From Rickettsiales bacterium (GTDB lineage Bacteria; Pseudomonadota; Alphaproteobacteria; Rickettsiales; UBA3002): 57,319 nucleotides of DNA. A model generated the notes under the pieces. That model saw nothing but the letters and a program-made list of their open reading frames with translations. It searched no databases and was not told the DNA's origin. Positions 8,925 through 18,630 of the stretch are shown here, piece by piece (positions within the stretch are counted from its first letter, which is position 1; the number at the start of each line of letters is the position of its first letter). Made by a program: the position numbers and the translations under genes. The stretch covers positions 1 to 57,319 of the forward strand of contig JANQJY010000077.1 in NCBI GenBank assembly GCA_028281385.1. The letters are read 5' to 3'.

Positions 8925-10391
8925 GTGGCTGACTATATTCCCGTCCTGATGGTGCTGTGTATTTTTGCCGGGCTGGTGATGGGTTATCCCGTCGCTTTTA
9001 CCATCGGCGGGGTGTCGTTGCTGTTTGCCTTTGGCGGGGCGTATTTTGACGTCTTCACACTGAGCTATCTGAATTCCCTGCCTAGCTCGATTTACGGGGT
9101 GATGACGAGTGACCTGCTGATTGCCGTGCCGTTGTTCGTCTTTATGGGCATTGTGCTGGAGCGCGCCAAAATTGCTGAGGAGTTACTCGAAACCATGGCG
9201 GCGCTGTTCGGCAGTTTCAAGGCCGGGCTTGGCGTGTCGGTATTGATGGTCGGCGCGATGCTGGCAGCCTCGACCGGTATTGTCGGCGCGACGGTGGTGA
9301 CGATGGGGCTGATTTCACTGCCCTCAATGCTGAAGAACGGTTATTGCCCGAAGCTTTCCTGCGGGACGATTTGTGCGGCGGGCACGCTAGGGCAGATTAT
9401 TCCGCCCTCCATCGTGTTAATTCTGCTGGCCGACCAGATTTCCAACTCCTGGCAGACGGCGCAGTTGAATGTCGGCATTTCCTCGCCGATTCCGGTCAGC
9501 GTGGCCGATCTGTTCGTTGCCGCGATCATTCCGGGCTTCGGACTCGTATTGCTCTATATGCTGTGGCAATTGCTCTACAGCCTGTTGCATCCGGGCAAGA
9601 TGCAGTGTCTGCCGGAAGCGGAACGTGAGGCGATGTTCGCCGACGGTAAGCTCAAACATGTGCTGCATACGCTGATGCCGCCGCTGTTGCTGATTGTGCT
9701 GGTGTTGGGCTCGATCCTGGGCGGAATTGCCACCGCCACCGAATCGGCGGCAGTCGGTGCACTCGGCGCGATGCTGCTGGCGTATCTGCGCAGACAATTG
9801 ACTTATACGAATTTGCGTGAATCGATGCTCGGCACGCTCAATGTCAGCGCCATGGTGTTTACGATTCTTATCGGCGCGGCGATTTTCACACTGGTATTTC
9901 GCGGCTATAATGGCGATGAACTGGTACATGCGCTCATCAAGGATTTACCGGGCGGGTTGATCGGTGCCATGTTCGTTACCATGCTGGTGATGTTCCTGTT
10001 GGGCTTCTTTCTCGACTTTATCCAGATTATTTTCGTGGTGGTGCCGATCGTCGCGCCGATATTGCTGGTAATGGGCGCCGATCCGATCTGGCTGGCGATC
10101 ATGATGGCAATCAACCTGCAAACCTCGTTTTTGACGCCGCCGTTTGGTTTCTCACTGTTTTATCTGCGCGGGGTGGCATCGAAAGAGGTGAAAACCACGG
10201 ATATTTACCGGGGTGTACTGCCGTTTGTCGGCGTACAGATTCTCATGCTGACAATGCTGGCCTTCTGGCCGCCGATCGCGACCTGGGCACCGGCTGCACT
10301 GTATGATACACAATTTGAAGCGCTTGATCCATCGATGCTGGAGACGATGAAAGGCCCGTCTGGTGAGAATAGCTGGGATATTGATTTTTAG
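8925..10391 (+). CDS. dctM: TRAP transporter large permease, DctM family (GTG start)
   Basis: Multi-TM protein with MLAASTGIVGATVVTMGLISLPSMLKNGYCPKLSCGTICAAGTLGQIIPPSI, characteristic of DctM. Confidence 0.92.
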   Translation: MADYIPVLMVLCIFAGLVMGYPVAFTIGGVSLLFAFGGAYFDVFTLSYLNSLPSSIYGVMTSDLLIAVPLFVFMGIVLERAKIAEELLETMAALFGSFKAGLGVSVLMVGAMLAASTGIVGATVVTMGLISLPSMLKNGYCPKLSCGTICAAGTLGQIIPPSIVLILLADQISNSWQTAQLNVGISSPIPVSVADLFVAAIIPGFGLVLLYMLWQLLYSLLHPGKMQCLPEAEREAMFADGKLKHVLHTLMPPLLLIVLVLGSILGGIATATESAAVGALGAMLLAYLRRQLTYTNLRESMLGTLNVSAMVFTILIGAAIFTLVFRGYNGDELVHALIKDLPGGLIGAMFVTMLVMFLLGFFLDFIQIIFVVVPIVAPILLVMGADPIWLAIMMAINLQTSFLTPPFGFSLFYLRGVASKEVKTTDIYRGVLPFVGVQILMLTMLAFWPPIATWAPAALYDTQFEALDPSMLETMKGPSGENSWDIDF

Positions 10392-10439
10392 TCGCATTCG
10401 TGACACAACTAGGCGGACATTTACTAAAGGTTTATTGCT

Positions 10440-10841
10440 ATGCTGGAAAAGAAATGTATTGAAAAGGGTTTGAAGATGACCGAACAGCGCCGGGTCATCG
10501 CCAAAGTCCTGTCAGACTCGGACGACCACCCGGATGTGGAAATGCTTTATGCACGTGCGTCAAAGGTAGATCCGAATATCAGTATCGCCACGGTCTATCG
10601 CACGGTGCGTTTGTTTGAAGAGGCAGGCATTATTGAAAAGCACGATTTCGGTGACGGTCGTGCGCGTTACGAAGAAGCCGGAGAAGAGCATCACGATCAT
10701 CTGATCGATCTGAGGAGTGGCAAGGTACTGGAATTTACCAATGAGGAGATTGAACGTCTGCAGGAGGAAATTGCGAATAAACTGGGTTATAAACTTGTCG
10801 ATCATCGCCTGGAGCTTTATTGTGTGCCCCTTGAAGATTAG
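10440..10841 (+). CDS. fur: Fur-family transcriptional regulator
   Basis: GLKMTEQRRVIAKVLSDSDDHPDVEMLYARA..ISIATVYRTVRLFEEAGIIEKHDFGDGRARYEEAGEEHHDHLID. Confidence 0.9.
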   Translation: MLEKKCIEKGLKMTEQRRVIAKVLSDSDDHPDVEMLYARASKVDPNISIATVYRTVRLFEEAGIIEKHDFGDGRARYEEAGEEHHDHLIDLRSGKVLEFTNEEIERLQEEIANKLGYKLVDHRLELYCVPLED

Positions 10842-10861
10842 CAAGCACACGCAGAGCCCAG

Positions 10862-11650
10862 ATGTCTGAAAAATTATCCTTTGATCCCCTGCATGCCGGT
10901 AGTCTGACCGTTCGTCTGGCGCAGGATGAGCTTGAGGTCAGAGCCTCGCAGCAATTGCGTTACCGTATCTTTTTCGGAGAAATGGGCGGTGTACCGCCTG
11001 AGAATGTCGAAAAGCAGCAACGCGATTTTGACCAATTCGATGGGGTATGCGATCATCTGCTGGTGATTGATACGAACCGCACCGGCGATGACGCGGTAGT
11101 GGGAACCTATCGCTTACTGCGCAAGTCACAGATGGAGAAAATCGGCTCGTATTATTCCGAAACCGAATATGACATCACGCCGCTGAAGGCGCTGGAAGGA
11201 GAACTGTTGGAGTTGGGGCGCTCTTGTGTCGATGCGGATTATCGCAACCGCGCCGTCATGCAATTGTTGTGGCGGGGTATCGGCAGTTATATGGTGCTGC
11301 ATGATATCAGGCTGCTGTTCGGCTGTGCGAGTTTTACCGGCGATGATCCGAAGGAACATGCGATGGCCCTGTCCTATCTGTATCATGCGCATCTGGCACC
11401 GGAAGAAGTACGCATGACGGCGTTGCCCGAGCTGTATGTCGATATGAATATGATGCCGAAGGAAGAAGTGGATACACGGCGGGCGATTGCCGCCATGCCG
11501 CCGCTGATCAAAGGCTATCTGCGGCTAAACAGCGTGGTGGGAGATGGTGCGGTGCTCGATCATGTCTGTAACACCACCGATGTCAGTATCGTGGTGCAGA
11601 CCGATCTCGTTAAAGACAAATATGCTCAGCGTTACAAGCCTGAGGAATAA
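10862..11650 (+). CDS. olsB: L-ornithine N-acyltransferase (OlsB-like GNAT)
   Basis: VRASQQLRYRIFFGEMGG...CDHLLVID...VVGTYRLL...ELGRSCVDADYRNRAVMQLLWRGIGSYMV; followed by a PlsC-like gene. Confidence 0.85.
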   Translation: MSEKLSFDPLHAGSLTVRLAQDELEVRASQQLRYRIFFGEMGGVPPENVEKQQRDFDQFDGVCDHLLVIDTNRTGDDAVVGTYRLLRKSQMEKIGSYYSETEYDITPLKALEGELLELGRSCVDADYRNRAVMQLLWRGIGSYMVLHDIRLLFGCASFTGDDPKEHAMALSYLYHAHLAPEEVRMTALPELYVDMNMMPKEEVDTRRAIAAMPPLIKGYLRLNSVVGDGAVLDHVCNTTDVSIVVQTDLVKDKYAQRYKPEE

Positions 11651-11664
11651 ATCATCTGCCGGCT

Positions 11665-12435
11665 ATGAGAGCGATTGTAAAATTCGCCGCGCTGATCGTG
11701 GTATTTCTTCTCTTCATTCTGCCAGCCTTTCTGACATGGATGTTACGGTTGCATCAGGCGCAGGCATGGGTGGTCACTTGGTTTTTCAGGTTATGCATTA
11801 TGGTTATAGGTGTCCGTATCAACACAGAGGGCATGCTAACCGCACACCGACCGCTGATGCTGGTGACCAACCATTGCAGCTATCTCGATATTTTTGTGAT
11901 TGCGGCTATCTATCCCGTGGCGTTTACCCCGAAATCAGATATCAAATACTGGCCGGTCGTCAACATCATGGCGCTGTGTGGTGATAGTGTGTTTGTCGAA
12001 CGCAAACCTGCCAAACTGCCGAAGACACGCCAGCTCATGCAAAAGCGGTTGTTGGATGGCAAGGTGGTGTGCCTGTTTCCGGAAGGCACGACGAGTGAAG
12101 GCGATGCAATCAAACCGTTCAAAAGCGGATTTTTCAGTATGGCGGAAAGTGAAGAATTGAAAGAGCTGCAGGTACAGCCGGCCACAGTGGCCTATACGCA
12201 TGTTGATGGTCAACTTATCACATCTGAAAATCGTCGGGCTATTTCCTGGGTTGATGATATGGCGTTGCTGCCGCATTTGTTTCGTCTGTTGAATTATCGT
12301 TCGATCAATGTCACGGTGCAGTTTCATGAGGCGGTATCGATACAGCAGTTTGCGTCGCGCAAGGAGCTGTGCCAGCATTGCGAAACAGTGGTGGATGCGT
12401 ATCTCAAGAAATTATTACTCAAAGAGGTGGCATGA
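11665..12435 (+). CDS. olsA: Lyso-ornithine lipid acyltransferase (OlsA-like, PlsC family)
   Basis: TNHCSYLDIFVIAAIYPVAFTPKSDIKYWPVVN...FVERK...LFPEGTTSEGDAIKPFKSGFF. Confidence 0.85.
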   Translation: MRAIVKFAALIVVFLLFILPAFLTWMLRLHQAQAWVVTWFFRLCIMVIGVRINTEGMLTAHRPLMLVTNHCSYLDIFVIAAIYPVAFTPKSDIKYWPVVNIMALCGDSVFVERKPAKLPKTRQLMQKRLLDGKVVCLFPEGTTSEGDAIKPFKSGFFSMAESEELKELQVQPATVAYTHVDGQLITSENRRAISWVDDMALLPHLFRLLNYRSINVTVQFHEAVSIQQFASRKELCQHCETVVDAYLKKLLLKEVA

Positions 12436-12983
12436 ATCTGGTTGAAATCACCGTACCGGACTATGATGTGCTGTTGGAAATTGCCTATGCCACAGCGGAT
12501 AATTTCACCGGAAAACCGGTCTATAAAGCAGCGAAATGTTTTCTGCATGAGAATGCTGCGTTGAAATTGAACCATGCGATCGAATTAGCCGCGGCACTTG
12601 ATCTGAAGATCAAACTATTCGATGCGTTTCGCCCGTCCGAAGCGCAGTGGAAACTGTGGGACCATACACCCGATTCGCATTTTCTCGCTGATCCACGACG
12701 CGGTTCCCCCCATTCACGCGGAGTGGCGATCGACCTGACTCTGTGCGACAAAGAGGGTAGGGAGCTGAATATGGGTACCGGCTTTGACGAGTTCACGCCA
12801 TTGTCGCATCACGGTAATCTGGAAGTCTCGCAGGAAGCACAGACAAACCGCCATCTGCTGATGGGCATCATGACCACGGCCGGGTGGGATTTTTACAAAA
12901 ATGAATGGTGGCATTATCAGCTGTTTCAAAGTCGTGATTATCCGCTGCTTAGCGACGCTGAGGCAGGCACAGGGATGATGTGA
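12432..12983 (+). CDS. D-alanyl-D-alanine dipeptidase (VanX/DdpX family)
   Basis: DAFRPSEAQWKLWDHTPD..FLADPRRGSPHSRGVAIDLTL...GTGFDEFTPLSHH...WWHYQLF; ATGA overlap with olsA. Confidence 0.88.
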   Translation: MNLVEITVPDYDVLLEIAYATADNFTGKPVYKAAKCFLHENAALKLNHAIELAAALDLKIKLFDAFRPSEAQWKLWDHTPDSHFLADPRRGSPHSRGVAIDLTLCDKEGRELNMGTGFDEFTPLSHHGNLEVSQEAQTNRHLLMGIMTTAGWDFYKNEWWHYQLFQSRDYPLLSDAEAGTGMM

Positions 12984-13146
12984 TATGAGCTTGGAAATTT
13001 AACTAAAATTTTAGCGGAATTTGGCAATAATTTTACTCTAATTTTATTACAATTAATCATGTAACTTATTAAAATACAATACTAAATTAGCATTTTGTTA
13101 AGATTTTTATGTTAGGGTAATCACATAATAAGGAGAAAGACGGAAC

Positions 13147-13545
13147 ATGTTAAATACGGCCCTTACCGTTGCCCAATCAGGTTTAAGAGCTGCAGAAACA
13201 CGCTTGGCCAGCAGTGCCAGTAACATTGCCAATGTTCATTCTACGACGTCGCGCATTGATGGGGAGACGGTCAATACGCCGTATGTACCCACACAAGTGA
13301 ATCAGAAAACTATGTTCGGTGGCTATGCCAAGGCGGAACTGGTGCCTAAGAATCCACCGTCCGTGTCGATGTATGCGCCGGATAATATTGCCGCCGATGC
13401 CAATGGCATCACACAGTTTCCCAATGTGAATCTGACGGCGGAACTGATCAATACGGAAATTGCGTCTTACAGTTTTGAGGCGAACGCTGTGGTGCTGAAA
13501 ACCGCGAAGGAAATGCACGGCACCTTACTCGATATTTTTGCTTAA
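13147..13545 (+). CDS. Flagellar basal-body rod (FlgC-like) protein, orphan
   Basis: MLNTALTVAQSGLRAAETRLASSASNIANV (rod N-terminal signature) and NTEIASYSFEANAVVLKTAKEMHGTLLDI (C-terminal rod-like); no other flagellar genes in the window. Confidence 0.75.
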   Translation: MLNTALTVAQSGLRAAETRLASSASNIANVHSTTSRIDGETVNTPYVPTQVNQKTMFGGYAKAELVPKNPPSVSMYAPDNIAADANGITQFPNVNLTAELINTEIASYSFEANAVVLKTAKEMHGTLLDIFA

Positions 13546-13568
13546 CCGCTTTCTCTTTCTGATGTTAA

Positions 13569-13599
13569 CTCTCCGGTCTTCGGACCGGAGATTTTTTTT
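13569..13599 (+). terminator. Rho-independent terminator
   Basis: CTCCGGTC-TTCG-GACCGGAG followed by ATTTTTTTTG. Confidence 0.92.
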
Positions 13600-13601
13600 G
13601 C

Positions 13602-14165
13602 CTACATCACCGGCTCAACCGCTATCACTTCCGGCACATAATGTTTGAGCATGTTTTCGATGCCCTGTTTGAGTGTCAGGGTTGAGGACGGGCAACCCGA
13701 ACAGGCGCCGTGCATCTCGAGATTGACAATACCATTCTCAAAGCTGTGAAAGATGATATCGCCGCCATCCTGTGCTACGGCCGGGCGTACGCGCGTGTCG
13801 ATCAATTCCTTGATCTGATCGACAATTTCCTGCTCTTCCTGGCTGTATTCCTTTGCGGCTTTTTGAGTAGTAGCCTCCTGGGGTTCTAAGATCGGTTTTC
13901 CGGCAACATAATGCTCCATAATTGTGGTCAGTACCGGCGCTTTGATGATCGACCAGTCGATCTCGTCGGTTTTGGTGACGGTGATAAAATCCGATCCGAA
14001 GAAAATGGCGCGCACATGCTCGATAGTGAACAGTGCAGCGGCGAGCGGTGATCTCTCCGCCTCTTCGGCATTGACGAAAAAGGCGGTCTGATCGCCGCCG
14101 ACAGGCTTGCCGGGCAGGAACTTCATGGTATTGGGATTCGGTGTTTCTTCGGTCTGGATGAACAT
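13602..14165 (-). CDS. NifU-family Fe-S scaffold (Nfu type)
   Basis: MFIQTEETPNPNTMKFLPG (Nfu N-term) and DGGDIIFHSFENGIVNLEMHGACSGCPSSTLTLKQGIENML (CxxC). Confidence 0.93.
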   Translation of the reverse strand: MFIQTEETPNPNTMKFLPGKPVGGDQTAFFVNAEEAERSPLAAALFTIEHVRAIFFGSDFITVTKTDEIDWSIIKAPVLTTIMEHYVAGKPILEPQEATTQKAAKEYSQEEQEIVDQIKELIDTRVRPAVAQDGGDIIFHSFENGIVNLEMHGACSGCPSSTLTLKQGIENMLKHYVPEVIAVEPVM

Positions 14166-14236
14166 ATGGTTTCCTTATCCAACTAATTTACTAGGGTATA
14201 TAGCAATAAGATAGAGGTTTTTCAAGCAGACAACTA

Positions 14237-15541
14237 TTATTCGAGGAACATGTCTGCGAATTCCTGCAACTCATCTTCGCTGACCGGATAATCGGTTCCA
14301 CCACGGGCATTGAGCATTCTGGTGTGATGAATGCGTCCGATTTTCATCTGTAGCGACATGGCCGTGCGCATGCTCAAGCCAGCTTTCCAGGCCAGGGCGG
14401 TAATGGCGCGCGGGCTATCCGATTGCAGTACGCGTTTGACCTTGTCTTTTGAATATCCGCCGCGCAGAGCCAGAGCTGCGATAACAAAGGGTTCATCAAT
14501 GGCGTGAATGGCATTGTCTATCATTTCATTGTCCAGCCGGCCGGCCTTATAATATTGTTTCGCACGTAACTCGCCACCACGTTCCTGATCGGTTGTCCAG
14601 CTTTTTAGCCTGCTGGTGACCGCGCGTTGTGTATTCTGGCGGGTTTTTTGATGCAGTGTCTGGTATTTTTCCAGTTCTTCCATGAGTTGGCGTGAAATAA
14701 ACCCGGCAATGCGGTTGACGGTTTTCTGCGTCAGTTCCGGACGGGTGATAAGCCCCGGATGCCAGATTTCCTGTTCCGGTGCGTCAGCGACAATCAGCGC
14801 CATTGCGTCTTCATTGATATGGGAGCCCTTATTTTCAAGCAGGTTGCGAATAGCCTGCGGATGATGCGTGGCGACGACAGCGCTACTAACATCTTCCGAT
14901 ACATGTTTTCGTTTTGCGATGCTTTCCGCCACGCCCGGCACATCGCTGGTGGACAGAATTTCGATCAGTTCCTGATCACCCAGCAGGGGAGAAAATTCCA
15001 AAATTGGGCCGGAGATTTTCAACCGATGATCCCATGCCAGCATCTGTACCACTTCATAAGGCGCATCAGGCTGATCTGCCAATTCTTCCGACAGCATCAT
15101 GCGCACGCGCTCGGTCTGGTCCTGCGCAATGGTTTTCAGCACGCCGGCAGTATGATCAAGCAGTATCTTCTGTTTGGATTCGGCCAGATCGGGCAGCAGG
15201 CGTGAGATTTTTCGCGCCAGTTGAAAGCGTATGTCTTCCTCTAATGCCCGATACTCTTCGAGCGTATCATCCAGCCGGACCAGCCGGTGTTCGTGGGTGG
15301 AATGGTTAGTCAGTTCCACATGATGCGGATGCACGTCGATGGTGGTGATGACATTGTCATTGGAAACATAACTGTCCCGCAGGATCAGATCCTGTCCCGG
15401 CTCCAGGGTGGCTTGCAGTTCTTCGATATTGGATTGCACACGCTGCAGGGAACGCTCAGGCGGAATAATCTCCACCTCTTGCGGTGCTTCGGCTCCCCCT
15501 AATAGTCTTTTGACGGCATGCACTAAACCCTGCGCCATGAT
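14237..15541 (-). CDS. DUF2336-like protein (likely start MAQGLVHAV)
   Basis: Alphaproteobacterial DUF2336-like helical repeats: RVRMMLSEELADQPDAPYEVVQMLAWDHRLKISGPILEFSPLLGDQELIEI. Confidence 0.75.
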   Translation of the reverse strand: MMAQGLVHAVKRLLGGAEAPQEVEIIPPERSLQRVQSNIEELQATLEPGQDLILRDSYVSNDNVITTIDVHPHHVELTNHSTHEHRLVRLDDTLEEYRALEEDIRFQLARKISRLLPDLAESKQKILLDHTAGVLKTIAQDQTERVRMMLSEELADQPDAPYEVVQMLAWDHRLKISGPILEFSPLLGDQELIEILSTSDVPGVAESIAKRKHVSEDVSSAVVATHHPQAIRNLLENKGSHINEDAMALIVADAPEQEIWHPGLITRPELTQKTVNRIAGFISRQLMEELEKYQTLHQKTRQNTQRAVTSRLKSWTTDQERGGELRAKQYYKAGRLDNEMIDNAIHAIDEPFVIAALALRGGYSKDKVKRVLQSDSPRAITALAWKAGLSMRTAMSLQMKIGRIHHTRMLNARGGTDYPVSEDELQEFADMFLE

Positions 15542-15646
15542 ATTTCTACCTCCCGGACCGAAGGATAGTATAGCCCTAAATGGTTGCCAAATCATTAATT
15601 GATGAAAGGTAATTCAATTGGCATTGGTATTCACTATAGATATCGC

Positions 15647-15795
15647 GTCATTCCACGGATTTTGTCAGGAGACAAAATCATAGTGGAATCCAAGGAAGAA
15701 AAGCCAGCAGGCGTTTCTGACTTCGAAAGTCTCCTGACTTTCGAAGTATGGATCCCCGTGTCAAAATGTCTCCTGACATTTTGCACGAGGATGAC
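15647..15795. repeat. Interspersed mosaic palindromic element E3 (three hairpins)
   Basis: GATTTTGTC-AGGA-GACAAAATC; CTTCGAAAGTC-TCCT-GACTTTCGAAG; CAAAATGTC-TCCT-GACATTTTG; GTCATTCC...GGATGAC ends. Confidence 0.88.
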
Positions 15796-15820
15796 GGTAT
15801 CAATTCTATTCAATCTTTAC

Positions 15821-17596
15821 CTAATCTTTAGCCGCCCACCAGGCGCGCTGTTTCTGATCCACACGGCGCGCGCGCATCATGCCATGATAAAACGGTGTGG
15901 GTTTTTTGCAGTGTACCAGGGTTTCCACATCGACTGTCGGTTTGCCGAACAGATAGCCCTGGCCGAATTTCACACCCGCTTCCCACAGGAAGGCAGCGGA
16001 TTTCTCATCTTCGACCATTTCGCCAATGGTGACGACATTTAAATCACGGCACAGGCCGGCCATGGCTTTCAGCATATGGCGGCCACGTTGGGTTTGCAGT
16101 GATTCACGCACATAGCTGCCGTCGATCTTGATGAAATCCACCTGGAGATTGCGCAGATATTCGAAGGAGGATTCACCGGTGCCGAAATCGTCCAGGCAAC
16201 AGAGATTTCCTGCCTGACGCAGTTCCTGTACAAATGCATTCGCAGAGGATAAATCAGGAATCCTGGCGGATTCGGTAATTTCAAAAATCACCTGTTTGCG
16301 GACTTTTTCATGGTTGTTCAGCATTTCCAGCAATGCATCCTTGAACAAGGTGGAGGACAGCGATTTGCCGGATAAATTGACTGAAATGGTAGGTTTATTG
16401 CCTTTAACAGACGCATCTGCCAGCACATCGAACGTTTTCTGACACATCAGCAGGTCAAAATCACCGATGACTCCGGCCTGCTCACCAAAACTGATAAATT
16501 CAAACGGATTTTTGAATACGGAGTTATCATTCACCCGCACCAGCGTTTCGAAGTGATGAATAATCCCGTTTTTCAGATCGACAATCGGCTGGAAAGCCAG
16601 TTGGAACGCTTCTTCATCGACCGTGTTTTTAAAATGTGCGATTTTTTCGACCGTATTCTCCAGCATGCCTTCATACGAGTCCGCCAGACTTTCGATGGTG
16701 AAGTTCTCCCCCTTTTTTTCAGCAAAATTATTCAGGGTATAAAGCAGGGCATTGGCGGAATCGACCGAACTGAGCCTTCCGGGATCGGCCGTGATGGTTT
16801 CGGTACGTACATCGAGTCCTTTGCCTTTCGGGTCTACCTTTTTGGTGATATCGATGATGCTGTTGATCACCTCGGCAGGATCTGTCTTCTCATCATGGAC
16901 GAAGGTGAAGGAATCTTCACCGATAATCCCCGCAGTGTCGCCACCGACCGATGTATCGCGGAGATATTGGCTGATTTCCGCCAGTAACTGCTCGGCCGCT
17001 TCCGGTGATAAGGTATCCAGCAGTTGCTTGAGTTCCGGTAGGTCAAGCAGTGTCATATTGAGCGTTTCACCCGATGCATGTGCCTCATGGATTTTTTCGT
17101 TGGCGGTTTCAATAAAGCTGTTTTTCTTCAGCAGGCCTGAGTCGTAATCGCGCTTGAACAGTTGATCGGCCGAGACGTCGCCTTTGAGGATGCTCAACGA
17201 TAAATAGGTGTGGTTTTTCAGGTTGGACAGTCTGAAACCGGATAATGCGAACGGCATGGCGTCATTATGTTTGGATGCCAGACGCAGTTCGATATTATCC
17301 AGCCGTTGTTTGCTGGAAAGTTCATCTAATGCATTGCGGGCTTTTTCAGTATCATCGCCATATACAATGGTGTAAAAATCATAGCCGGTCAGCTCGTCGA
17401 TATTACGGCCTAGCAGGCCGGAGGTGGCGCCATCGGCATAGAGGATTTTCCCTCCCGGATCGAGTTCAAGCAGAATATCTGCCGATGCAAAGGCAAATGC
17501 AACAAACCGGTCCCGGTCGGTTTTCAGGGTGTTAATGGTCTCATTCATAACGCTATTTATCTTGTCCTGTGTCTTTTCTGTCTTGTTGTTGGCCAT
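15821..17596 (-). CDS. PAS and EAL-domain cyclic-di-GMP phosphodiesterase
   Basis: FAFASADILLELDPGGKILYADGATSGLLGRNIDELTGYDF (PAS); FQPIVDLKNGIIHHFETLVR, SVNLSGKSL, CLDDFGTGESSFEYLRNLQVDFIKIDGSYV, VKFGQGYLFGKP (EAL). Confidence 0.92.
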   Translation of the reverse strand: MANNKTEKTQDKINSVMNETINTLKTDRDRFVAFAFASADILLELDPGGKILYADGATSGLLGRNIDELTGYDFYTIVYGDDTEKARNALDELSSKQRLDNIELRLASKHNDAMPFALSGFRLSNLKNHTYLSLSILKGDVSADQLFKRDYDSGLLKKNSFIETANEKIHEAHASGETLNMTLLDLPELKQLLDTLSPEAAEQLLAEISQYLRDTSVGGDTAGIIGEDSFTFVHDEKTDPAEVINSIIDITKKVDPKGKGLDVRTETITADPGRLSSVDSANALLYTLNNFAEKKGENFTIESLADSYEGMLENTVEKIAHFKNTVDEEAFQLAFQPIVDLKNGIIHHFETLVRVNDNSVFKNPFEFISFGEQAGVIGDFDLLMCQKTFDVLADASVKGNKPTISVNLSGKSLSSTLFKDALLEMLNNHEKVRKQVIFEITESARIPDLSSANAFVQELRQAGNLCCLDDFGTGESSFEYLRNLQVDFIKIDGSYVRESLQTQRGRHMLKAMAGLCRDLNVVTIGEMVEDEKSAAFLWEAGVKFGQGYLFGKPTVDVETLVHCKKPTPFYHGMMRARRVDQKQRAWWAAKD

Positions 17597-17754
17597 AGTG
17601 ATACTGTCATCCAGTTGTTCAGAATAGCGTCATATTCTTACCAAAAGGTTAATAATCTCTAAACAGATCGGATTTTTTAGAAAACTCATTGCGTTTTTTA
17701 CTAAAATACCTAGTTTTGGCCGCATAGATGAAGATAAAAAGAGAGAGAAATTAA

Positions 17755-18630
17755 ATGTCTTTGGCCCATATGAAACACACGGATGTTATCCATTCCCAGG
17801 CTGTGATCGAAGAGGCGTGGGAAAAGCGGGACGAATTAAATTACGATACTGGCGGTGATATTCGTGAAGCCGTTGAAAGAGTTCTGACGGCGCTGGATCA
17901 TGGTGAATTTCGTGTTGCCGAAAAAACGGATGGTGAATGGCAGGTACATGAGTGGATTAAAAAGGCGGTGTTATTATCTTTCCGCCTGAATCCGATGAAG
18001 CCTATTCACGGTGCTCCTGCGATGGAGGGGCATCAGTCGCACTGGTGGGATAAGGTGCCGTCTAAATTCGAGGGTTGGAGCAGCAGCGATTTTCATGAGG
18101 CAGGCTTCCGCGCGGTGCCAAGCTGTGTGGTGCGTCATTCGGCCTATATTGCGCCGAATGTGGTATTGATGCCGTGTTTTGTTAATCTAGGTGCGTATGT
18201 TGACGAAGGCACAATGGTTGATACATGGGCAACAGTAGGTAGCTGCGCGCAGATTGGCAAGGATGTACATATCTCCGGTGGTGTAGGAATCGGCGGTGTG
18301 CTTGAGCCGTTACAGGCCAGCCCGGTTATTATTGAAGATAATTGTTTTATTGGTGCGCGTTCGGAAATCGCCGAAGGGGTGATTGTCGAAGAAGGCGCGG
18401 TGATTTCGATGGGGGTCTATCTCGGCGCCTCGACTAAAATTGTCGATCGTGAAACAGGGGAGGTGTATCGCGGCCGCGTACCGGCTTATTCGGTGGTGGT
18501 GCCGGGCAGCCTGCCGAATGATGATCCGAAAAAACCATCGCTATACTGTGCGGTCATCGTTAAAAAAGTCGATGCACAGACACGTTCGAAAACCGGGGTG
18601 AATGAGCTGCTACGGAATGCCGATGCATGA
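17755..18630 (+). CDS. dapD: 2,3,4,5-tetrahydropyridine-2,6-dicarboxylate N-succinyltransferase
   Basis: [66 protein letters not shown]. Confidence 0.95.
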   Translation: MSLAHMKHTDVIHSQAVIEEAWEKRDELNYDTGGDIREAVERVLTALDHGEFRVAEKTDGEWQVHEWIKKAVLLSFRLNPMKPIHGAPAMEGHQSHWWDKVPSKFEGWSSSDFHEAGFRAVPSCVVRHSAYIAPNVVLMPCFVNLGAYVDEGTMVDTWATVGSCAQIGKDVHISGGVGIGGVLEPLQASPVIIEDNCFIGARSEIAEGVIVEEGAVISMGVYLGASTKIVDRETGEVYRGRVPAYSVVVPGSLPNDDPKKPSLYCAVIVKKVDAQTRSKTGVNELLRNADA

